From positions 558,134 to 622,133 of the forward strand of contig NZ_JAMTCK010000001.1 of assembly GCF_024171785.1 (NCBI RefSeq): 64,000 nucleotides of DNA. The letters run 5' to 3'. The stretch comes from Goodfellowiella coeruleoviolacea (GTDB taxonomy: Bacteria; Actinomycetota; Actinomycetes; Mycobacteriales; Pseudonocardiaceae). Shown piece by piece: positions 1 to 8,006 of this stretch. Below the pieces are notes generated by a model, which ran no database searches, had not been told where the DNA came from, and was given only the letters and a program-made list of their open reading frames with translations. The translations under genes were made by a program, and so were the position numbers. Numbering within the stretch: the first letter of the stretch is position 1; each line of letters starts with the position of its first letter.

Positions 1-1067
1 ACGATGAGCTGGCCGAGCAGTACGACGCCGTCGTTGTCGGCGGTGGCGCGGCCGGGCTGAGCGCGGCACTGGCACTGGGCCGGGCCCGCCGTGCCGTGCT
101 GGTCGTGGACGCCGGCGACCCGCGCAACGCGCCAGCCGGCCGCGTGCACAACTTCCTGACCAGCGAGGGCACCCCCCCGGCCGAGCTGCTGGCCGCCGGG
201 CGCGCCGAGGTCGCCGGGTACGGCGTGCGGGTGCTGAGCGCCACCGCCACCTCGGCCCGGCGCCTGGCCGGCGAGGCCGCCGACGCCCCGGGGCGGGCCC
301 GGTTCCAGGTCGACCTTGCCGACGGCCGCGCGGTGCGGGCCCGGCGGCTGGTGGTCACCACCGGCCTGGTCGACGAACTGCCCGAACTGGACGGGCTGGC
401 CGAGCGGTGGGGCCGGGACGTGCTGCACTGCCCGTACTGCCACGGCTGGGAAGTGCGCGACCAGGCGATCGGCGTCCTCGCCACCGGCCCGACCGCGGTG
501 CACCAGGCGCTGCTGTTCCGCCAGCTGAGCGCGGACGTGGTGCTGTTCCAGCACACCGGGCCCGCGCTGAGCGCGGCCCAGGCCGAGCAGCTGGCCGCGC
601 GCCAGATCCCCGTCGTCGACGGCGAGGTCGCCGCCGTGGTGGTGCGCGACGACCGGCTCACCGGTGTCCGGCTGCGCTCCGGCCGGGTGGTCGCGCGCCA
701 GGCCCTGGTGGTCGCGCCCCGGTTCACCGCGCGCGCGGGCGTGCTGGCCGGCCTGGGGCTGGCCACCAGCGAGCTGGTCGTCGACGGCCACGTGCTCGGC
801 AGCCACGTGCCGGCCGACGCCACCGGGGCCACCAGCGTGGCCGGCGTGTGGGTGGCCGGCAACGTTGCCGACCCGATGGCCCAGGTCGTCATGGCGGCGG
901 CAGCGGGTCTGCGGGCGGGCGCGGCGGTCAACGGCGACCTGGTCAACGAGGACACCGCCGGCGCCGTGGCCGCGCACCGCGCCCTGACCGAGGCCGAGCT
1001 GTTCTCGGCCCGGGCCGAGGCCGAGGTGTGCGAGCAGGTGGTCGGCGCGCGCCGGCACGGCGTGTGA
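1..1067 (+). CDS. Thioredoxin-reductase-like FAD/NAD(P)-binding oxidoreductase, 5' end missing
   Basis: Two-domain pyridine nucleotide-disulfide oxidoreductase of the thioredoxin reductase family, expected to move electrons from NAD(P)H through FAD to a redox-active disulfide in the cytosol. The reading frame is open from base 3 and already encodes the FAD-binding glycine motif VVVGGGAAGLSA (bases 30-65), so the real start lies left of the window. A downstream GTG at 96 would remove that motif. The active-site pair is visible as HCPYCHGW (C-P-Y-C). About 354 codons are present, slightly longer than bacterial TrxB (about 320). No thioredoxin gene is adjacent, so the partner is unknown; ferredoxin/flavodoxin or small-molecule reductase relatives are alternatives. 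The last 21 bp, including TGA, are duplicated immediately downstream. Confidence 0.85.
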   Translation, partial: DELAEQYDAVVVGGGAAGLSAALALGRARRAVLVVDAGDPRNAPAGRVHNFLTSEGTPPAELLAAGRAEVAGYGVRVLSATATSARRLAGEAADAPGRARFQVDLADGRAVRARRLVVTTGLVDELPELDGLAERWGRDVLHCPYCHGWEVRDQAIGVLATGPTAVHQALLFRQLSADVVLFQHTGPALSAAQAEQLAARQIPVVDGEVAAVVVRDDRLTGVRLRSGRVVARQALVVAPRFTARAGVLAGLGLATSELVVDGHVLGSHVPADATGATSVAGVWVAGNVADPMAQVVMAAAAGLRAGAAVNGDLVNEDTAGAVAAHRALTEAELFSARAEAEVCEQVVGARRHGV

Positions 1068-1088
1068 GCGCGCCGGCACGGCGTGTGA
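1047..1088 (+). repeat. 21-bp perfect tandem duplication across a stop codon
   Basis: Bases 1047-1067 encode the last six residues and the TGA of the flavoprotein gene. They recur exactly at 1068-1088, and a third partial copy begins at 1089. The second copy is untranslated. It looks like replication slippage; no function is evident. Confidence 0.9.
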
Positions 1089-1176
1089 GCGCGCCCAGGT
1101 CCGGCCCGGTGAACAGCGGCGGCCCGCCCGGCACAGCACCGGGACGGGCCACCGACGGGCTGGTCGGACCGCGCGG

Positions 1177-2337
1177 TCAGGCGGTCACCAGGGACACCCC
1201 GTAGACCGACAGCGCCTCGTTGACCGGCTGGAACCAGGTCTCGCCACCGGACGAGCAGTTGCCCCAGCCGCCCGAGGTCATGCCCTGGGCCTGGTCACCG
1301 GAGATGAACGAGCCACCCGAGTCACCGCCCTCGGCGCAGACACTGGTCTTGGTCATGCCGTACACCGCGCCCTGGCTGTAGTTCACGGTCTCGTTCTTGG
1401 CCAGGATGGTGCCGCAGTGCCAGTGGGTCGTGGACCCCGACCGGCACACCGACGTGCCCACCGCGGCCTCGCGCGACCCGCGCACCAGCACGTCGCTGAC
1501 CGTGCCCCAGCCCAGCACGACCGGCACCGTCCACCAGCCGTTGCCGATGCGGATGAACGAGTAGTCGTTGCCGGGGAAGGACGAGCCGGCGAAGCTGCCC
1601 ATGGCCGAGCCGTCCCAACCGGACACCGAGGCGCCGGCCGTGCCGCAGTGGCCGGCGCTGACGAAGCCGCCCTGCACGGAGAACCCGATGGAGCACCGGA
1701 CGTTGCCGTTGATGTAGTACGGGTCGCCGCCGACCGTGCCGGCCGCGAACGTCTCCGGCCGGGGCGCGGTGGTCCGCTCCACGGTGACCGGTCCGGCCTG
1801 CCGCGCCCGGTCCAGGAACGCGTCCAGCTCCTGGTCGTCCGCGCCCGCCCGCACCGAGATCACCACGCTGCCGCTGCGCGGGTCGGTGCGCCAGCTGTGC
1901 ACGCTGGCCGGCGCCGCGGTGTGCTGCGCGGCCTCGTCGATCCTGGCCTTGACCGCGGCCAGGTCGGCCTCGGTGCGCGCGACCTGGGTGGTGCGCGCGC
2001 CCGTGGCCCGCACCGCCTCGGCCTTGCTCTGGTCGGTCAGGCCCACGACCAGCGCGCCCTGGTCCGCGTCGAACCACGCGCCGCCGAAGGCCTCACCCGC
2101 GGCCTGCTGGGCCGCCGGCGCCACCTCGGCCGCCGCGGCCTCGGCCAGCAGCCGTGTTCTGGCCTGCTGTTCGGTCAGTCCCAGATCACGTTGCATGGCC
2201 GGGAGCACGCCGGCCGACAGCTCCGGAAGCGCGGTGTCGGGCGCCGCCGAGGCCGGCGCCAGGGTGGTGCCCACCCCGACACTGGCCGCCAGCAACACCG
2301 ACGCACTGATCCGGAGCAGGATCTTGCGCTGCACCAT
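1177..2337 (-). CDS. Secreted S1 serine protease with alpha-lytic-type propeptide (streptogrisin-like)
   Basis: Extracellular chymotrypsin-fold serine protease made as a pre-pro-enzyme. The start MVQRKILLRIS is chosen because AAGGAAA lies 9 nt upstream; an upstream in-frame start at 2376 has no such site. Order of parts: signal peptide (residues 1 to about 32, ending ASAAPD), a propeptide of about 140 residues with the LGLTEQQARTRL-type segment of alpha-lytic pro-regions, then a mature domain beginning near VGGDPYYING. The catalytic triad is visible: His in SAGHCG, Asp in GNDYSFIRI, Ser in GGDSGGS. The total of 386 aa is normal for streptogrisins. It is the last gene of the secreted-enzyme run, where it could digest proteins released from opened cell walls (inference). 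Confidence 0.92.
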   Translation of the reverse strand: MVQRKILLRISASVLLAASVGVGTTLAPASAAPDTALPELSAGVLPAMQRDLGLTEQQARTRLLAEAAAAEVAPAAQQAAGEAFGGAWFDADQGALVVGLTDQSKAEAVRATGARTTQVARTEADLAAVKARIDEAAQHTAAPASVHSWRTDPRSGSVVISVRAGADDQELDAFLDRARQAGPVTVERTTAPRPETFAAGTVGGDPYYINGNVRCSIGFSVQGGFVSAGHCGTAGASVSGWDGSAMGSFAGSSFPGNDYSFIRIGNGWWTVPVVLGWGTVSDVLVRGSREAAVGTSVCRSGSTTHWHCGTILAKNETVNYSQGAVYGMTKTSVCAEGGDSGGSFISGDQAQGMTSGGWGNCSSGGETWFQPVNEALSVYGVSLVTA

Positions 2338-2376
2338 GATGGATTTCCTTGTCGTAGCAGGGATTCCGGCGTGCAC

Positions 2377-2775
2377 TCAGCGAACCGTGTAGCCGACCGT
2401 GATCACGCCGAGGTCGCGGTTGGCCAGCTGCCCGAAGGCGCCGTAGGTGAGGTCGAGGCAGACCGGGTCGGCGAACGCGCCCCGGTCGTTGATCCGCACC
2501 GTGATGGTCCTGCCCTGGTAGCTGACGTCCACCAGGGTGTTGAACGGCAGTGACCGGTGCGCCGCGGTCATCGCGTAGCGGTCGAAGATCTCACCGCTGG
2601 CGGTGTGCGAGCCGGGCGGGATCTCCCCGTCCGCGCCGTACCAGGTGGCGTTGCAGGTCGCCGTGATCGACATCTGGACGTGCGCCGGCTCCGCCGCCGC
2701 CGTCGCCACCCCGGCCGAGCTGAGCGAGAGGACTCCGCTCGCGGCGAGCGCCGCGACCCGAATCGTGTGTCGCAT
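2377..2775 (-). CDS. Secreted RlpA-like double-psi beta-barrel protein
   Basis: Small exported protein of 132 aa with a signal peptide (residues 1 to about 28, ending ATAAAEP) and a single double-psi beta-barrel domain. The family signatures ATWYG near residue 45 and RINDRGAF near residue 95 are both present. Relatives include RlpA lytic transglycosylases and barwin/expansin-type proteins that bind or loosen polysaccharide. The SPOR domain of Gram-negative RlpA is absent. ATG at 2775 is preferred over the adjacent TTG at 2778 because GAAGGG lies a good distance upstream. Its place among glucanases and a thaumatin suggests an expansin-like helper in wall disruption (inference). Confidence 0.85.
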   Translation of the reverse strand: MRHTIRVAALAASGVLSLSSAGVATAAAEPAHVQMSITATCNATWYGADGEIPPGSHTASGEIFDRYAMTAAHRSLPFNTLVDVSYQGRTITVRINDRGAFADPVCLDLTYGAFGQLANRDLGVITVGYTVR

Positions 2776-2911
2776 CAACGTTTCCCTTCACCGTAGCGCT
2801 GGTTCCGGTTCCAGCGCCCACAGCTTGGCGCGGCGCCCGGGCGGGATCTCTACGGAGACACCGCAGGATCCGCCCGGTCCGGCACAGCCGGGATCGGCCG
2901 GCCCGGGGTGC

Positions 2912-3691
2912 TCAGGCCACGGCGTGGAAGGTCACGGTGAACCCGGTGCAGGCCGGGCAGTCGTACACGGTCTGGTTGCCCGGCTCGGTGTCCTGTTTGG
3001 ACCACGCGTAGGCCTTGGGGCACTGGGCGGACAGCGCGTTGCTGTAGGCCGTCCTGGCGTCCCGGTTCGGGTTCACGCACAGCACGCGCCTGCCGTTGTC
3101 GGTGACCGCGTTCTCCGCCGGGCAGTACGGCAGCAGGTCCTTGGCGCAGCCGGCGGTGCCGCACAGCTGCGAGCCGGGCTGCGGTGACGCGCCCTTGGGG
3201 GTGATGGTGATCGGCAGGGAGAACGCGTTGACGTAGGAGACGTTGTACCAGGGGGCCAGCGCGTCCTTGGTGTCGAAGTTGAACTCGGCGAGGCTGGCCG
3301 GCTGCTCACCGGTGACGCAGTGGCCCGCCTGGACCCCGCAGTCGCCGATCCTGCAGTGGAAGGTGCTGCCGGACTGGCCGGTGCAGCCCTGGCGGGCGAA
3401 GAACTTGCCCCGCCAGTGGTTGGGCGACTCGTTCTCCGGGATCGTCACGGTGGCCGACTGCCCATTGTCCAGCCTGGGCAGGTTGGTGAGGTTCTTGGAG
3501 CCGTCGGCGTTGACCAGGCTGCCGATCCAGATGGGCTGGCCGGACTGGTTGACGAAGGTCACGGTCCGGTTGGCCGCGGCGAACGCCGTGGTGGTCGTGC
3601 CGGTGCCGACGAGCACCACGGCGAGCGAGAGCACGAACGCGGCGGCGAGGGCGAGCGTTCGCCGCAACCGGTGGGGCGCGGGGACGTCCAC
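2912..3691 (-). CDS. Secreted thaumatin-family protein
   Basis: Exported 259-residue protein with an N-terminal signal/anchor (residues about 13-37, hydrophobic, ending TAFAAANRT) followed by a thaumatin fold. It begins TVTFVNQSGQPIWIGSL, like plant thaumatins (V-x-N-x-C/S), is Cys-rich with paired cysteines throughout, and ends in a short FTVTFHAVA strand. Thaumatin-like proteins bind beta-1,3-glucan and several are antifungal. The GTG start at 3691 has TTAGGAGG a few bases upstream, and only 9 nt separate it from the GH128 stop, so the two are probably co-translated. Bacterial members are uncommon; the glucanase neighbours support an antifungal or beta-glucan-directed role. Confidence 0.88.
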   Translation of the reverse strand: MDVPAPHRLRRTLALAAAFVLSLAVVLVGTGTTTTAFAAANRTVTFVNQSGQPIWIGSLVNADGSKNLTNLPRLDNGQSATVTIPENESPNHWRGKFFARQGCTGQSGSTFHCRIGDCGVQAGHCVTGEQPASLAEFNFDTKDALAPWYNVSYVNAFSLPITITPKGASPQPGSQLCGTAGCAKDLLPYCPAENAVTDNGRRVLCVNPNRDARTAYSNALSAQCPKAYAWSKQDTEPGNQTVYDCPACTGFTVTFHAVA

Positions 3692-3700
3692 GAGTGCCTC

Positions 3701-4579
3701 CTAACTCACGGCCCGGTAGGCCTGGCCGACCGCGTTCGGGGTGGTGCCGTTGTACAGGCCGGTACCCGAGCGGTCGGTGGGCAGTGCGAACCAGGCATAG
3801 CGCTCTACATAGGACAGTTGGTTGAGCATGGCGGTGGCGCCGCGCACGAAGTCCACCTGCTGTTGCTGGGTGGGGTAGCGCGGCGTGGCACCGGAGAAGT
3901 CGATCAGGGCGAACTCGGTGAGCCAGATGGGCTTGTGGTACCTGTCCCACACCGCCTGCAGGTAGCCGCGCAGGTGGTCGACGGCGGCGGCGCTGAAGTC
4001 CGAGCCGTACCAGTGCAGTGCGATGAAGTCGACCCGCAGGGAGCGGGCCGCCGCACCGGACAGGAACCGGTCCAGCCAGCCGCCGGCCACGTCACCGCTG
4101 TGCGCGACCACCGGGCTGCCCAGCCGCATGCCGGTGGACTGCAACCGGGGCCACAGCTCCAGTGCCCGCTCCACCGACATGTTCGCCTGCTCGGCCAGGT
4201 CGGGCTCGTTGAAGCCGAGCAGCGTGCTGCCCTCGGCCCGGGCCTGGTCCAGCCTGGCCTGGGTGACCGAGCCGGCGCCCCAGATCGTCGGGACGAACTC
4301 GACGCCGGCCGGCGCCGCGATGTTCTGCCTGCCCGAGTCCCAGTTGTGGTACCAGCCGACCCGGACATCGGCCAGCGCCTGGGTGACGCCGTCGAAGTAC
4401 CAGGTGCTCACGCCCTTCTTGGTGGCGGCCACCTGCCCAGCGGCCGCCTGCCCGGCCGCCGCGTTTCCAGTCACCGCGTTTGCAGCCGCAGCGTTTCCGG
4501 AAGCCGGGGACACGGCCAGCGCGCCGAGGACCACGATCAGCAGGGCGGCCAGGCGGTGTGCGGTGGGGTGTCGTCGCAA
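3701..4579 (-). CDS. Secreted GH128-type glycoside hydrolase (probable beta-1,3-glucanase)
   Basis: Secreted 292-aa TIM-barrel hydrolase. It has a signal peptide (residues 1 to about 30), an Ala/Gly/Asn-rich linker (SGNAAAANAVTGNAAAGQ), then the Glyco_hydro_cc (GH128) domain. Family landmarks are WYHNWDSG near residue 76, GFNEPD (the acid/base Glu), FIALHWYG and IWLTEFA (the nucleophile Glu). GH128 enzymes cleave beta-1,3-glucan of fungal walls. It lies between a GH16 enzyme and a thaumatin on the same strand. The Ala-rich linker was probably expanded by short DNA duplications. Confidence 0.88.
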   Translation of the reverse strand: MRRHPTAHRLAALLIVVLGALAVSPASGNAAAANAVTGNAAAGQAAAGQVAATKKGVSTWYFDGVTQALADVRVGWYHNWDSGRQNIAAPAGVEFVPTIWGAGSVTQARLDQARAEGSTLLGFNEPDLAEQANMSVERALELWPRLQSTGMRLGSPVVAHSGDVAGGWLDRFLSGAAARSLRVDFIALHWYGSDFSAAAVDHLRGYLQAVWDRYHKPIWLTEFALIDFSGATPRYPTQQQQVDFVRGATAMLNQLSYVERYAWFALPTDRSGTGLYNGTTPNAVGQAYRAVS

Positions 4580-4633
4580 CGGTGTCTCCTCCTGACGGTG
4601 CGCGCTCAGGTTGGTGGGGCGGCGACGAGCTGG

Positions 4634-5521
4634 TCAGCGGGGCAGCTGGGTCCAGTCCACGACGGCGTCGGTGTGCTGCGTCGGCTGGTTGTGCGCGGGA
4701 AAGCCGTACGGGTCCCAGTTGTTGGTGTGCCACACGTTCTGCATGAAGGCGCCGGGCTTGCTGGGAATGCGCGTGGCCGGGCCGCGGTAGTCCCACAGCG
4801 TGACCCGTTTCCCGGCGCGGTCGACCAGGTAGTAGGTGACCGCGTCGGCGGACCAGCTGAAGCCGTACTCGAAGTACTCGGTGGCCGAGTTGTAGCCGGC
4901 GATCGCGGGAACCGAGGTCGGCTGGTTCTCGCTCGCGCTGACCGGCATGCACTCGCCGAAGTGGGTGGAGAAACAGGTGGAAATGATCTTTCCGGCGCGC
5001 AGGTCGATGACCCGGGACACCTTGCGCAGCTCGCTGTCGGCGTAGTCGGTCCAGATGGTCAGGTAGATGACCTCGGGCTGGGCGCACAGCCACTCGATGT
5101 CGATCTCGCTGTTGTCCGGCAGGCCGTCGCCGTTGCCGTCGGCGTGGTCGGTGGAGTAGGTGAACACACCGGTCACCACCCCGACCCCGGGCTGCCCCGA
5201 GCAGTCGGCCGCCTTCATCCGGGTGCTGTACTCGCCGTAGCCGTAGGACTGGTTGCTGGCGATCTGGATCCCGGCATCGGGGCCCACGCCCGGTCCGGCC
5301 ACCAGCCGCATGCGCAGTGCCGTGCCGTCCACCGCCCCGGGGTCGTCGACCCGGGTGAGCTGGTTGCCGCTGGGCAGCTGGTGGAAGTGCGGCGAGGTCA
5401 CCGCGGCCCAGTTCTCCCTGGGGCCGGCCGCCGCGGCCGGCAGCGCCGCGGCCGACAACACCACCACGGCGCCCACCACGCCCGCGACGAGCAGGCGTCG
5501 CAGCCCACTGCGGATTCTCAT
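4634..5521 (-). CDS. Secreted GH16-family glucanase
   Basis: First gene of the secreted-enzyme run; 295 aa from the chosen ATG. GAAGGGACAGCG lies just upstream of that ATG, and the in-frame extension to 5602 lacks signal-peptide character. After a Sec signal peptide (residues 1 to about 32) comes a GH16 jelly roll. The catalytic signature is SEIDIEWL (E-x-D-x-E), preceded by GYGEYSTRMK, a typical GH16 strand. GH16 includes endo-beta-1,3(4)-glucanases, lichenases and related endo-hydrolases. Substrate cannot be fixed from sequence, but the GH128 and thaumatin neighbours favour beta-1,3-glucan. Confidence 0.87.
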   Translation of the reverse strand: MRIRSGLRRLLVAGVVGAVVVLSAAALPAAAAGPRENWAAVTSPHFHQLPSGNQLTRVDDPGAVDGTALRMRLVAGPGVGPDAGIQIASNQSYGYGEYSTRMKAADCSGQPGVGVVTGVFTYSTDHADGNGDGLPDNSEIDIEWLCAQPEVIYLTIWTDYADSELRKVSRVIDLRAGKIISTCFSTHFGECMPVSASENQPTSVPAIAGYNSATEYFEYGFSWSADAVTYYLVDRAGKRVTLWDYRGPATRIPSKPGAFMQNVWHTNNWDPYGFPAHNQPTQHTDAVVDWTQLPR

Positions 5522-5888
5522 CGCTGTCCCTTCCCGGATACCAGTGCGGCTGCCCGAATGTCCCCCCGGGTGATGTCGGTACGGGCAGAGTCGGCTCGGC
5601 ACCGCGGTGCGCCACGCGCGAAGTCAGGCGCCGCCGAGCGCGAATGCCAGTAGGGCGGCCGGGCCGGGGCCGAGTGCGCGCACTGCCGCGAGTAGCGGTT
5701 CTCGTTCGATTCAGGTGCGGAAACCATGTCGTTTCTCGATCAAGACGCGGACGATCGTGCTGACTGCGTACCTGACCTCAACTCGCTTCTGCTCAACGTG
5801 TCGGGCCGCCGCAGATTCTTGGGGTGTTCCCCAGCCGTGTCTCTACGGACCCACCCCAGGATTTCTCCGCCCACTACCCTGTCGGGCT
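5522..5888. promoter_or_regulatory. Divergent promoter region between the lytic-enzyme genes and a two-component system
   Basis: This 367-bp stretch has no convincing gene and must carry promoters for both directions. An inverted repeat TGGGG-tgtt-CCCCA at 5820-5833 is a possible regulator site. TACCCT at 5875-5880 is 8 nt before the GTG of the response regulator, the geometry of a leaderless promoter. Whether the adjacent regulator controls the minus-strand operon is inference. Confidence 0.5.
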
Positions 5889-6554
5889 GTGCGAGTTTTG
5901 ACGGTGGAGGACGACAACGAGTTGGCGTTCGAGATCGTTTCTGGATTGCGCCAGGCCGGATTCGCGGTGGATCTGGCCGTTGACGCGGGGTCGGCGGATC
6001 TGAATTTGTCGACCTACACCTACGACTGCGTGGTGTTGGACCGCGGTCTGCCCGACGGCGAGGGCCTGGCGTTGCTGCGCGGGTGGCGCGAGCGCGGCGA
6101 ACGCGTTCCGGTGCTGGTGCTCACCGCCATGGACAGCGTCGACGAGCGGGTGGCCGGGTTCCACCACGGCGCCGACGACTACGTGGGCAAGCCGTTCGCC
6201 ATGGCCGAACTGGTGGCCAGGGTGGGTGCCCTGTGCCGGCGGCTGGAACAGCCACGACCGACCACCATCCGGTTCGACGACGTCGAGATCGACGTGCCCC
6301 GAAGACGCGTGTTCCGGGGCGGCGTGCTGTTGAGCCTGACCACCAAGGAGTTCGCCGTCCTGGAACTGCTGGCCTCCCGCCGAGGCAGCGTGGTCTCGCG
6401 CTCGGAACTCATCGAGCACTGCTGGGACGAGATGGCGCAGCCCATGTCCAATGTGGTGGACGCGGTCATCGCGCAGCTGCGCCGCAAACTCGGTCCGCCG
6501 CCACTGATCGCCACGGTGCGCGGCGTCGGCTTCCTCATCAGCGAAACGGCCTGA
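5889..6554 (+). CDS. OmpR-type response regulator
   Basis: DNA-binding response regulator of 221 aa, the usual OmpR length. The receiver domain (residues 1-120) has the acidic pocket VEDD (7-9), phospho-acceptor Asp51 in VVLDRGLP, a switch Thr in LVLTAMD and the conserved Lys in VGKPF. The C-terminal winged helix (about 125-220) ends IATVRGVGFLI. GTG at 5889 starts the protein exactly at the receiver domain; longer in-frame starts add unrelated sequence. The histidine kinase begins 3 nt after its stop. Because it is divergent from the secreted-hydrolase operon, regulation of that operon is the simplest hypothesis. Confidence 0.9.
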   Translation: MRVLTVEDDNELAFEIVSGLRQAGFAVDLAVDAGSADLNLSTYTYDCVVLDRGLPDGEGLALLRGWRERGERVPVLVLTAMDSVDERVAGFHHGADDYVGKPFAMAELVARVGALCRRLEQPRPTTIRFDDVEIDVPRRRVFRGGVLLSLTTKEFAVLELLASRRGSVVSRSELIEHCWDEMAQPMSNVVDAVIAQLRRKLGPPPLIATVRGVGFLISETA

Positions 6555-6557
6555 TCC

Positions 6558-7895
6558 GTGCTCCGGCCGGTCACATCCCGGTTGACCCGGCTGCGTTGGG
6601 CGCTCACCGCCCTGTTCACCGGAACCGCGGCCATCTGCATCGCGACCATCGCCACGTTCACCATCGTGACCGACTCCCGGTTCCGCGCCGCCGCGCTGGA
6701 CAGCGAGCTGGACCGCCAGGTGGCCGGACTGTCCCGGGCGATCTCCTACCTGGACGGGCGGTTGCGCCTGGAATCCCTCGACGGGGACGTCCTCGTCGAG
6801 CACACCATGTCGCTGTCGGTGTGGGAGGACACCGGCGACGGCTGGCGGCTGCGGTACTCGCGCACCGCCAGCGACCCCGCCCCCGACCCCCAGCGCGAGC
6901 AGGACCTCGCCCACCGGGTGCTGCGGAGCCGGGAAACCGAGTTCGCCGACGGCGCCGGCCTGACCGGTGGCCCGCTCCGACTGGCCGGCGCTCCGGTGTG
7001 GCACGGCGACCGGGTCGGCGCGGTCGTGGTGGTCACGGGCGATCCCACCCCTGGGTGGCGTGCGCACACCGAACTGGTGGCGGGGATCGGTTGGGGCGCA
7101 CTGGGTCTGCTGCTGCTGGCGGGTGGGGCCGGGTACCTGCTGTCGGCGATCAGCATGCGTCCCGCCCTGCAGGCGCTGGAACAACAGGAGCGGTTCCTCA
7201 CCGAGGCCGCGCACGAGCTGCGCACTCCCCTGGCCACGCTGCGGCTGCTCGCCGAGGCCGGCGCCGCCGATCCGGCCAGGGCGGGCGCCACGGCCGGTCA
7301 GGTGGTCCGGTTGGTCGACCGGATGGGACACCTGGTCACCGGGCTGTTGACCAGGGCACGGGTGCGCAACGGCAGCTTTCCCGTCGAGCTGCTCCCGCTG
7401 CGGCTGGACCAGCTCGTCGAGGAGGTCGTCACCGAGCACCAGGGGCCGGTCGCCCTGGAGACCGAGCCGACCGTGGTGCGCGGCGACCCGGTGCTGCTGG
7501 GGCAGGCCCTGCACAACCTGGTCGACAACGCCTTCCGGCACGGCGCCGACCCGGCCGGGTCGGCCCGGGTGTGGGTGCGGGTGGCCGCGGGACGGGTGGT
7601 GGTCGGCGACCAGGGACCGGGCATCGCCCCCGAGGACCGGGAACGGGTTTTCGACCACTCCGTCACCGGCGCACCGGACGGCACCGGAATCGGCCTGGCC
7701 ATCGTGCGCTGGGTCGCCGAACTGCACCACGGTTCGGTGCGGGTGCTGCCCGGCAGTCCGCACGGCACCGTCGTGGAGTTGATCGTTCCAGAAGCGCCAC
7801 CGTCCATTTCAGGACATCGCGGAAGCCAATCAGGGCAACATGGAAGCGCTCTCACGAAATTCTCACAATCCGACTGCCACCGTCCCTGCCAATGA
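6558..7895 (+). CDS. Membrane sensor histidine kinase
   Basis: Sensor kinase of 445 aa, partner of the response regulator immediately upstream (3-nt gap). Two transmembrane segments (about residues 14-36 and 167-190) flank an extracytoplasmic domain of about 130 residues. The dimerisation/phospho-acceptor H-box is HELRTPLATLRLL near residue 215. The ATPase domain shows the N-box (NLVDNAFRHG), G1 (GDQGPGIAP) and G2 (GTGIGLAIV). The C-terminal tail of about 35 residues after VVELIVPEAPPS is polar and of no known fold. The ligand is not predictable; with wall hydrolases next door a polysaccharide-derived or envelope signal is plausible. Confidence 0.9.
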   Translation: MLRPVTSRLTRLRWALTALFTGTAAICIATIATFTIVTDSRFRAAALDSELDRQVAGLSRAISYLDGRLRLESLDGDVLVEHTMSLSVWEDTGDGWRLRYSRTASDPAPDPQREQDLAHRVLRSRETEFADGAGLTGGPLRLAGAPVWHGDRVGAVVVVTGDPTPGWRAHTELVAGIGWGALGLLLLAGGAGYLLSAISMRPALQALEQQERFLTEAAHELRTPLATLRLLAEAGAADPARAGATAGQVVRLVDRMGHLVTGLLTRARVRNGSFPVELLPLRLDQLVEEVVTEHQGPVALETEPTVVRGDPVLLGQALHNLVDNAFRHGADPAGSARVWVRVAAGRVVVGDQGPGIAPEDRERVFDHSVTGAPDGTGIGLAIVRWVAELHHGSVRVLPGSPHGTVVELIVPEAPPSISGHRGSQSGQHGSALTKFSQSDCHRPCQ

Positions 7896-8006
7896 CGGAC
7901 GACCACGTGGCACGTAGGGAAGAACCCCGGCGCGGACACTGCCGCGGTCCGGTTACGCCAGTGTGAGGAGTGAGGTCCGGCCCAGGCGCCGGACGATGGG
8001 GAGTGG

